Shown here: piece by piece, positions 16,571 to 23,162 of the stretch | Layout of the letters: each line of letters begins with the position of its first letter | Numbering within the stretch: the first letter of the stretch is position 1 | Source of the DNA: Rhodanobacter sp. A1T4 | GTDB lineage: Bacteria; Pseudomonadota; Gammaproteobacteria; Xanthomonadales; Rhodanobacteraceae | DNA length: 64,000 bases | Assembly: GCF_014207185.1 (NCBI RefSeq) | Contig: NZ_JACHCP010000006.1 | Span: 62,001-126,000 of the forward strand | Direction: 5' to 3' | The notes under the pieces: generated by a model | Seen by the model: the letters and a program-made list of their open reading frames with translations, nothing else | Database searches by the model: none | Told to the model about the DNA's origin: nothing | Translations under genes and position numbers: made by a program

Positions 16571-17446
16571 TCATGGTTGGGTCTCCGGGGCACAAGAAAG
16601 GGCGGGCGCCACGTCCAGTCCGTAGAAGCGGATGGCGTTGGCGCTGAACACCTCGGCCTGCCGGCCTGGTGCGAATTGCGTGGTCAGGCTCAGGGCCAGC
16701 TGAAGCCAGTGGCCGTAATCGGCGTGAGTGGTCAATACCGGCCAGTCGCTACCCCACAGCAGCCGCCCCGCGCCGAAGCTTTCGAAGAGTCGTTCGACGT
16801 AGGGTTCGATCACGGTTTCACTGGTGCCGGCATCGAGCAGGGTGAGCAGGCCGGAGAGCTTGCAGTGCAATTCGGGCAGCTGCGCCAGCTCGTCGATCCA
16901 GCTGAACCATTGCCCATGGTCGCCATCGACGATCGGCGGCTTTGCCGCATGATCGAGTACGGCGCGCAGGCTGCGCTGGCGTCGCAGGCGCTGGTGCAGC
17001 GCTGGCAACTGGGTAGTGGTGACCAGCGCATCGAAGGTGAGGCAGTGCGCCTGCAGGCAGTCAAAAGCACGATCGAGGACTGGCCTGGCCAACCATTGCG
17101 GGTCGGCAATGTCCTGTGCCATCGGGCGTATGCCGCGTAGCAGGCCGGCACCGTCTCGCATCAGGTTCTCGATGTGCGAGCAGGCGTCATCCGCCGCCAT
17201 GTCGACCCAGCCGACCACGCCCAGCACGCTGGGGTCGGTGCGGGCCAACTCGAACAGATAGCGCGTTTCATGCTCGCTCGGCGCCGCCTGTACCAGCACG
17301 CTGTAGTAGACGCCGGCGGCCAGCCGCTGCGCTCGCAGATCGTCCGGCAGAAAGCTGCGCCGCAGTGACGCCGGTGCTTGCGCCAGCCAGCCATAATCGC
17401 CGCGGTCAGGCCGCCAGTAATGCTGGTGTGCGTCGACCATCGTCAT
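16571..17446 (-). CDS. L-fuconolactone hydrolase (amidohydrolase_2 family)
   Basis: This TIM-barrel amidohydrolase of 291 residues is assigned as the lactonase that opens L-fucono-1,5-lactone to L-fuconate. MTMVDAHQHYWRPDRGDYGWL holds the family HxH motif (DAHQHYW). LLRGIRPMAQDI lies near residue 103, a histidine in LDHAAKP near 187 and LLWGSDWPVLTTHADY near 235, whose Asp is the general base. This is the COG3618 pattern of characterised fucono- and rhamnonolactonases. The ATG overlaps the upstream aldo/keto reductase stop (ATGA at 17443-17446), so the two are coupled. The 124 bases before the next operon gene hold no other gene. The C-terminal tail DVAPALSCAPETQP is variable. Confidence 0.9.
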   Translation of the reverse strand: MTMVDAHQHYWRPDRGDYGWLAQAPASLRRSFLPDDLRAQRLAAGVYYSVLVQAAPSEHETRYLFELARTDPSVLGVVGWVDMAADDACSHIENLMRDGAGLLRGIRPMAQDIADPQWLARPVLDRAFDCLQAHCLTFDALVTTTQLPALHQRLRRQRSLRAVLDHAAKPPIVDGDHGQWFSWIDELAQLPELHCKLSGLLTLLDAGTSETVIEPYVERLFESFGAGRLLWGSDWPVLTTHADYGHWLQLALSLTTQFAPGRQAEVFSANAIRFYGLDVAPALSCAPETQP

Positions 17447-18471
17447 GGCGTAGGCACATCGGCGCAGAGCAGCCCGGCCTCGCGCAACGCCGGCCAGATC
17501 GCCACCGGCAGGTGCGTACCCATGCGATCGACTGCGCTGTCTACCTCGGCGGGTGAACGCAGGCCGCAGACCACGCTCGCCACCGCCGGATGGGCCAGCG
17601 GGAACTGCAGGGCCACCGCACCGACATCCACTCCGACATCCGCGCAGATTTCATAGAAACGCCGTGCCCGGAGGAGTGTTTCCTGCTCGGCGGGACGGTA
17701 GTTGTAGAACTGGCCTGGGCCATCCGTGCCGCCCAGCAGGCCGGAGTTGTAGGGGCCTGCAGCCAGGATCGTCACGCCTCGCGCGCGGGCCTCGGCCATC
17801 ACGGCGCGACTGTCCTGCTGTTCAAACAAGGTGTAACGCCCGGCAAGCATGATCGCGTCGAGCGGAAAGTGCCGCATCACGTCAAGACAAACCGCTTCCT
17901 CGTTGACGCCGAGGCCAATCGCGTGACAAACGCCCTGGCTGCGTAGCTCCGCCATGGTCGGCAAGGCTTCGTCCAGCGCCTGTTGCAAGATCTCACGATG
18001 CCGCGCGCCGTGGGTCAGCGCGCCGACGTCGTGTAGCAGGAGCAGCTCGACGTGATCGGTTCCCAGGCGTGCCAGGCTGGCCTCGATCGATCGCAGTACG
18101 CCATCGCGGCTGTAATCGAAGCGGACGCCGCGATGGTCGACCGCGAATCCGTCGGCACGGTCGACACGGCCAGTATGGTTCTCGATGAGGCGCCCTACCT
18201 TGGTGGACAACGTGTAGCTGTCACGATCGAGCGTCGCCAGCGCCGTGCCCAGCCGCTGTTCGCTCAAGCCGTAGCCGTAGTAGGGAGCGGTATCGAAGTG
18301 TCGGATGCCTTGCTGGTGGGCCTGCGCAATCGCAGCGATCGCGGTGTCTTCGTCTACCGACGCGTAGAGATTGCCCACCGGTGCGCCGCCAAAGGAGAGC
18401 CGGGAGATCTCGATCTTCGCCGCGCCCATCGTGGTTGCGCCTGCACTGGATGCCGCATCGGATACTGCCAT
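17443..18471 (-). CDS. L-fucose dehydrogenase (aldo/keto reductase)
   Basis: The first gene of the fucose operon encodes an aldo/keto reductase that oxidises L-fucose to L-fuconolactone with NAD(P)+. LSFGGAPVGNLYASV near residue 26 is followed by GIRHFDTAPYYGYGLSEQRLG, whose Asp and Tyr belong to the catalytic tetrad. Lys is in YTLSTKVGRLI and His in ELLLLHDVG. ALQFPLAHPAVASVVCGLR near the end binds NAD(P). The ATG at 18471 (342 residues) is preferred because GGGGAA lies six bases upstream. ATGs at 18501 and 18534 are in frame but have poorer ribosome-binding sites. Transcription should start in the 18.5-18.8 kb region, which carries the operator-like motif shared with fucP. Confidence 0.88.
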   Translation of the reverse strand: MAVSDAASSAGATTMGAAKIEISRLSFGGAPVGNLYASVDEDTAIAAIAQAHQQGIRHFDTAPYYGYGLSEQRLGTALATLDRDSYTLSTKVGRLIENHTGRVDRADGFAVDHRGVRFDYSRDGVLRSIEASLARLGTDHVELLLLHDVGALTHGARHREILQQALDEALPTMAELRSQGVCHAIGLGVNEEAVCLDVMRHFPLDAIMLAGRYTLFEQQDSRAVMAEARARGVTILAAGPYNSGLLGGTDGPGQFYNYRPAEQETLLRARRFYEICADVGVDVGAVALQFPLAHPAVASVVCGLRSPAEVDSAVDRMGTHLPVAIWPALREAGLLCADVPTP

Positions 18472-18833
18472 GAGTCGTTCCCCGAACTGTGCCGTCGTCA
18501 TCCCGAGCGGCCTGTCATCAAGCTTTTCGCGCATGATGGCGCAATTGCCTTATATGTGTACAGATAAACTTTAAGTTCATATGTAATCGTAAGTTTTGCG
18601 GAAACTACCGTGAACTTTTTTCTTGCGATACGGCTGGAGAAGGTCTAATTTACACCTCGGTTACATATAAACATCAAGTTTGCTAATGAACAAAGGTCGC
18701 TTCGGCACTCCTTGAGCAGTTGGCAAAGTCAGTCAAGGCAAGACGGGCATTCGTGGGGTGGCGAGTGGATACGCGGGGCTCGACAAGACATCAAGGTGGT
18801 GCGGCTCTGGCTGAGTTGGCGGCAGGGCGAGTC
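18472..18833. promoter_or_regulatory. Divergent control region between the fucose operon and the glucokinase gene
   Basis: About 360 bases with no convincing gene. The AT-rich part (18545-18690) holds ATATGTGTACAGA (18552-18564), the near copy of the fucP motif. It also holds TTCATATGTAATCG (18576-18589) and, on the other strand at about 18660-18673, TTTATATGTAACC. The repeated TT(C/T)ATATGT half-sites suggest several binding sites for one regulator, most simply the IclR protein. The right-hand third is GC-rich and open in the glucokinase frame back to a TTG at 18720, so a longer glucokinase N-terminus is possible but lacks family similarity. Confidence 0.45.
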
Positions 18834-19967
18834 ATGGCGGGCAAAGTGCCAGTAGGGCACGCGGCCGGCCCGTTTGAGCCGTCCCTGCGGCAGTCATGGC
18901 AGAACTTGGCTGCGCAGCCCGGTGATGATGCGGGGCTGCATGCCTTCCTCGCGGCCGATGTCGGCGGTACGCATGCCCGAGTTGCGCTGGTAGCGCGCAA
19001 GGCGGGTGACGGGGCGCCCGAGTTGCTGGATTACCGCACGTACCGCTGTGCCGATCACCCGCATCTCGAAGATATTGTTCGATGCTTTTGCAATGAGGCT
19101 GGCGTGCGGCCTCGCGACATGGTGCTGGCGTCCGCCGGCTATGAGCATGCCGGCATGGTGGTCAACAAAAATCTGGCCTGGCCGATCATGCCCGCCCAAA
19201 TGGCGGCCGCCCTGCAGATGGATCAGGTCAGCCTGCTCAACGATTTCGAAGCGCTCGCCTACGCCACGGCGCATCTCAACGAAGGCAACACGACTACCCT
19301 CAAGCCGGCGCAGTCTCATTCTTCGGCGCAGGGTCCGGTGGTGATCATTGGGCCCGGTACGGGGCTCGGCGCGGCCGTACGACTTCCCGGCCAGCCGTCG
19401 CGGGTGCTGGCTACCGAGGCTGGCCAGATGCAGCTGGCTGCGCGCACCGGGCTGGAGCAGCAGGTGCTGGCATGTCTGGACTGGGCCGATAGTCATGTGC
19501 CTTACGAAGCGGTGCTTTGCGGCCCGGGTCTCTACCGCCTCTACGTTGCCTTGTGCGCCTTGCGCGATCGCTATCCCGCGCTCAAGACGTCGGCGGAGAT
19601 TTCCGCCGAGGCTCTGACCGATACGCAATCCTTGTCGCATGAGGCGCTCTCGCTGTTCTGCGGCTGGCTGGGATCTTTCGCCGCCGATCTTGCTTTGTTG
19701 TATGGAGCGACCGGTGGCGTTTATCTGGCCGGCGGCTTTCTCTCGCAAATCACCGCTTTCATGCGCGCGAGCAATCTCGTCGATCGCTTTCTGGACAAGG
19801 GTGTGATGCGCCCGCTACTCAACAAAATTCCGATTTATGTGGTGGATCACGGCCAGCTGGGTGTCATCGGCGCCGCCAGCTGGTTTTTGAATACGCGCGC
19901 CGACGCTGCAAGGGCCGCAGACCCGGTCGTACCTGGTGGTAGGGGGGAGCTACAGCCAGGCAAGTGA
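18834..19967 (+). CDS. Glucokinase-family sugar kinase (Glk, PF02685 type)
   Basis: This is a cytoplasmic ATP-dependent hexokinase of 377 residues from the ATG at 18834. The phosphate-binding segment AADVGGTHARVALV is near residue 42. The sugar-binding and catalytic-aspartate region is SLLNDFEALAYATAHL near 133, and the adenosine segments are VVIIGPGTGLGAAV near 170 and YLAGGFLSQ near 300. ATEAGQMQLAAR replaces the glucose-kinase motif around EGGH. This suggests a substrate other than glucose, for example N-acetylglucosamine or another hexose, because Xanthomonas NagK-II kinases are of this family. It stands before the glycosidase operon and would phosphorylate a released sugar. The exact sugar is not determined. 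Confidence 0.8.
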   Translation: MAGKVPVGHAAGPFEPSLRQSWQNLAAQPGDDAGLHAFLAADVGGTHARVALVARKAGDGAPELLDYRTYRCADHPHLEDIVRCFCNEAGVRPRDMVLASAGYEHAGMVVNKNLAWPIMPAQMAAALQMDQVSLLNDFEALAYATAHLNEGNTTTLKPAQSHSSAQGPVVIIGPGTGLGAAVRLPGQPSRVLATEAGQMQLAARTGLEQQVLACLDWADSHVPYEAVLCGPGLYRLYVALCALRDRYPALKTSAEISAEALTDTQSLSHEALSLFCGWLGSFAADLALLYGATGGVYLAGGFLSQITAFMRASNLVDRFLDKGVMRPLLNKIPIYVVDHGQLGVIGAASWFLNTRADAARAADPVVPGGRGELQPGK

Positions 19968-20078
19968 GGGGAGGGTGACTGTGCCGGTCACACAGGGCGT
20001 TGCCGTGCCCCAATAAACACCAAGTTCAAGCTTTGATGTAGCAAGTGCGTCACCACTGACGGCGGATGTTTTTCTCCC

Positions 20079-20107
20079 AAGGCACCCGTCGCCGGTGGCT
20101 TTTTTTT
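20079..20107 (+). terminator. Probable Rho-independent terminator after the glucokinase gene
   Basis: GGCACC and GGTGGC form a GC-rich stem, with one mismatched pair and a seven-base loop, followed by eight T residues (20100-20107). It lies 110 bases after the glucokinase stop and before the glycosidase operon, so it would separate the two transcripts. Confidence 0.5.
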
Positions 20108-20178
20108 GCAAGGCCATCGCTGGTTGCCGTTGCGGCACGATGGTCAGGGATTGGCTGGACATGATGGGTGATTGAACG

Positions 20179-20454
20179 ATGCCGAGGCGAGTTTGCACTT
20201 TTCTGGTGTTTTTTCTGCTCGCAGGGATCATGCACGATGCCTGTGCTGGTCGTGGCGATCGCCTGCCGGACCTGGCCATGCCGTGCGCCCTGCACAGCAA
20301 CTGGAAACCCGCTGCCGCGATCGACGATGCGCAGTTGCCAATCAATAGTGATGCTTCCACCGGAGTGTGCGTGAATAGTCTGCGTCGCTCCTTCCACGCG
20401 GTGCGCTTCGTTAGCGCCCACTACCAGTCAAGCACGGAGACATCACCCCCATGA
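20179..20454 (+). CDS. Hypothetical small exported protein upstream of GH29
   Basis: This 91-codon frame is not recognised as any family. Its N-terminus looks like a signal peptide (MPRRVCTFLVFFLLAGIMHD, cleavage near ACA-GRG) and the mature part has three cysteines. Its stop overlaps the ATG of the alpha-L-fucosidase gene (ATGA at 20451), the same coupling used at several junctions of the glycosidase operon. That is the main reason to list it. The ribosome-binding site is weak (GGTGATTG). It may be a real small gene, a degenerate remnant or chance. Confidence 0.3.
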   Translation: MPRRVCTFLVFFLLAGIMHDACAGRGDRLPDLAMPCALHSNWKPAAAIDDAQLPINSDASTGVCVNSLRRSFHAVRFVSAHYQSSTETSPP

Positions 20455-22106
20455 AGCCCACGAGGACTTTTCTCGCCGCCCTGATCGGCCTGCTCTGCGT
20501 CGAGTCGCTCTGCGCCAGCGCGGTAGCGGCCGCTGCGGCGGTGTCGCCCACGGTGCCGACCGCCGATACGCTCACGCCGCATCAGGCCGATATGGCCTGG
20601 CAGAAGGCTACTGCGACATATGCGCCTCAGCGCAGCGCCATTCTCAATCGGGTCGCCGAGCATATGGACGACGGCCCGTTCCACGCTGACTGGGCGTCGC
20701 TGGAAACGTACCGATCCCCAGGTTGGTACGACAACGCCAAGTTCGGCATCTTCATCCATTGGGGCGTGTATTCGGTGCCCGCGTTCGGCAGCGAGTGGTA
20801 CCCGCGCCAGATGTACCAGAAGGGAAGCACAGATTACGCCCATCACATCGCGACGTATGGACCGCAGTCGACGTTCGGCTACAAGGACTTCATCCCGATG
20901 TTCAAGGCCCAGCGCTTCGATCCGGCTGCCTGGGCGACGCTGTTCAAGGCGGCCGGCGCGCGCTACGTGGTGCCGGTCGCCGAACACCATGACGGCTTCG
21001 CCATGTACGACTCCAAGCTGTCGGAATGGACCGCCGCCAAGATGGGGCCCCACAAGGACATCATCGGGCTGCTGGAAAAGGCCGTGCGCGCGCAGGGCCT
21101 GCGTTTTGGCGTGTCGTCCCATCGCGCCGAACATGACTGGTTTTTCGACGGTGGCCGGCATATCGATTCGGACGTCAACGATCCGCGCTATGCCAGCCTG
21201 TACGGCCCGGCCGAGAACCACCTGTCCGAGGATGACCAGAAGCTCGCCGAAGACTGGACCTATGTCTCGCAGGCATGGCTGGATGACTGGCTTGCGCGCA
21301 CCGCCGAACTCATCGATGACTACCACCCGGACATGATCTATTTCGACTGGTGGATCGGTCATCCCACCTTTCGCAACACCCTGCCGAAGATGCTCGCCTA
21401 CTACTACAACCAGGGCACGAAGCGCGATGGCGTGGTGGTGAATTACAAGCTCGGCGATTTTCCCGAGGGCGCAGGCGTGCTCGACATCGAGCGTGGCCAA
21501 CTGTCCGGTATCCAGGCGCGCCACTGGCAGACCGACACGTCGGTCAGCGACAACTCCTGGGGCTATGTGGAAGGCGATACCTATAAGTCGCCCACTGTCC
21601 TGATCCATCTGCTGGCCGATGTGGTCAGCAAGAACGGCAACCTGATGCTCAATATCGGGCCGCGTGCCGACGGCACCATTCCCGAAGCAGAACGCGACAT
21701 CCTGCTGGCGATCGGTCGCTGGCTGAAGGTCAACGGTCAGGCGATCTACGATACCCGGCCGTGGCGGGTATACGGCGAAGGTCCCACCGAGGTGGCGAGC
21801 GGAAGCTTCCAGGACACCAGGACCAAGCCGTATACCGCCGAGGACTTCCGCTTCACCACCAGGCCGGGCGCGTTGTACGCCATCGAGCTGGGCTGGCCGA
21901 AAAACGCCGAGGCGGTGATCCATTCGATCAAACCGTCCGACCATGTCGGTGCGGTCACCTTGCTCGCCGACGGCAAGACGCTCAAGACGACCCAGCAGTC
22001 CGACGGACTGCACGTCAGCCTGCCCGGCAAGCCGGCGGGGGAATCCGCGTATGTGCTGCGCATCGCGATGCCCGGCCTCGATTCCAGCGCCAAGGATCAG
22101 CCATGA
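20451..22106 (+). CDS. Alpha-L-fucosidase, GH29 (first copy)
   Basis: This is an exported retaining fucosidase of 551 residues that removes alpha-linked L-fucose from glycans. The signal peptide is residues 1-27 (FLAALIGLLCVESLCASAVA). The GH29 barrel follows: PGWYDNAKFGIFIHWGVYSV near residue 89, EWYPRQMYQKGS, RYVVPVAEHHDGFAMYDS near 180 and the nucleophile segment MIYFDWWIGHP with D299. The C-terminal beta-sandwich starts near 440 (TTRPGALYAIELGWP). The active-site layout is that of broad-specificity fucosidases. It opens the glycosidase operon, and its stop overlaps the GH18 start (ATGA at 22103). The released fucose would feed FucP and the nearby catabolic operon. In the Xanthomonas nix cluster a GH29 gene occupies the same place, as I recall it. 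Confidence 0.93.
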   Translation: MKPTRTFLAALIGLLCVESLCASAVAAAAAVSPTVPTADTLTPHQADMAWQKATATYAPQRSAILNRVAEHMDDGPFHADWASLETYRSPGWYDNAKFGIFIHWGVYSVPAFGSEWYPRQMYQKGSTDYAHHIATYGPQSTFGYKDFIPMFKAQRFDPAAWATLFKAAGARYVVPVAEHHDGFAMYDSKLSEWTAAKMGPHKDIIGLLEKAVRAQGLRFGVSSHRAEHDWFFDGGRHIDSDVNDPRYASLYGPAENHLSEDDQKLAEDWTYVSQAWLDDWLARTAELIDDYHPDMIYFDWWIGHPTFRNTLPKMLAYYYNQGTKRDGVVVNYKLGDFPEGAGVLDIERGQLSGIQARHWQTDTSVSDNSWGYVEGDTYKSPTVLIHLLADVVSKNGNLMLNIGPRADGTIPEAERDILLAIGRWLKVNGQAIYDTRPWRVYGEGPTEVASGSFQDTRTKPYTAEDFRFTTRPGALYAIELGWPKNAEAVIHSIKPSDHVGAVTLLADGKTLKTTQQSDGLHVSLPGKPAGESAYVLRIAMPGLDSSAKDQP

Positions 22107-23152
22107 AACGACTCCTCGGATGGCTGCTCGCCAGCATGCTTTTGAGCAGTGCCGTGCACGCCGAACCGGCCGCGTTGTTCTACCTGATGAGCACGCAGAA
22201 GTCGGTCGACTCCATGGTGGCCCACGTCGACAAGATCGGCCTGCTGGTGCCCACCTGGTATGGCGTCGATGCGGAGGGGTTGGTCAACGGCGCGCCCAAC
22301 GACTTCGTCCTCAACCTCGCCAGGCAGCACCATTTGCCGGTGATGCCGATTCTCTCGATGACCGCCGGCCGCAAGGGTTTCCACGAGCTGCTGCATGACG
22401 AGACGGCCAAGCAGCAGATGATCGGGTCGTTGCTGCAGCAGGCCACGGAGCACGGCTACGTCGGGTTCCAGTTTGATTTCGAGAGCATCTCGTGGACCGA
22501 CCGCGACGCCTATAGCTTGATGGCCAAGCAAACGGCGGAGGCGCTACACAAGCACGGCCTGAAACTGTCGATCGCGGTGGTACCCAATGCACCAGGCCAC
22601 GCCGGCGAGGGGCCGTTCTCCAAGTGGATGTGGCAGTACTGGCGTGGCGCCTACGATCTGGCGGCACTGGGCAAGTATGCCGACCTGATCTGCCTGATGA
22701 CGTACGACCAGAGCACACGCTGGACTACGCCGGGCCCGGTCGACGGCATGCCGTGGATGCTCAAGCACCTCGAATATGCATTGAAATTTGTACCCAAAGA
22801 GAAACTGTCGCTGGGTATCGCGCTGTACGGCTACCGCTGGTTCACCGGCGACCCGGTGAAAGCGGATGGCACCGAGGCCTCCAACATCAGCGCCGACTAT
22901 ATCGATGCCGACGCATCGTTTCCGCTGGCCAGGGAGCAGGGCGCGCAGATCCAGTGGGACCCGGTCGAGCACGAGTCCTGGTATTACTTTTATCGCGACG
23001 ATATGCGCGAATGGGTATTCATGCCCGACGCACGCAGTTTCAATGACCGCCTGCAATTGGTGAACCAGTACGGTCTGGAGGGTTTCTGTTCGTGGGTGCT
23101 GGGGGCCGAGGATCCGAAGATTTGGGATGCCCTGCCCATCGTGAAGCGTTGA
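22103..23152 (+). CDS. Glycoside hydrolase family 18 protein (possible endo-beta-N-acetylglucosaminidase)
   Basis: This is an exported 349-residue GH18 barrel with signal peptide MKRLLGWLLASMLLSSAVHA. The catalytic strand reads GYVGFQFDFESIS near residue 125. It keeps the last Asp and the catalytic Glu of DxxDxDxE but not the first two aspartates, as in YaaH/SleL-like GH18 enzymes. LICLMTYDQSTRW near 198 gives the second barrel signature with Tyr and Asp for substrate-assisted catalysis, and LEGFCSWVLGAEDPKIW ends the barrel with its conserved Trp. Within a cluster of exo-glycosidases for N-glycans, an endo-GlcNAcase that cuts the chitobiose core is the best guess. A chitin-type hexosaminidase is the alternative. 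Confidence 0.85.
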   Translation: MKRLLGWLLASMLLSSAVHAEPAALFYLMSTQKSVDSMVAHVDKIGLLVPTWYGVDAEGLVNGAPNDFVLNLARQHHLPVMPILSMTAGRKGFHELLHDETAKQQMIGSLLQQATEHGYVGFQFDFESISWTDRDAYSLMAKQTAEALHKHGLKLSIAVVPNAPGHAGEGPFSKWMWQYWRGAYDLAALGKYADLICLMTYDQSTRWTTPGPVDGMPWMLKHLEYALKFVPKEKLSLGIALYGYRWFTGDPVKADGTEASNISADYIDADASFPLAREQGAQIQWDPVEHESWYYFYRDDMREWVFMPDARSFNDRLQLVNQYGLEGFCSWVLGAEDPKIWDALPIVKR

Positions 23153-23162
23153 GACGCGGCGG

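Noticed and set aside
15800..16600. Possible broken Rossmann motif (TAAGAGIG) suggesting an inactive SDR
   Set aside because: The A-A-G variant is found in active 2-keto-3-deoxyfuconate dehydrogenases, and Ser, Tyr and Lys are present.
20421..22013. 530-codon minus-strand frame opposite GH29
   Set aside because: Antisense to a certain alpha-L-fucosidase, with no motif or leader.
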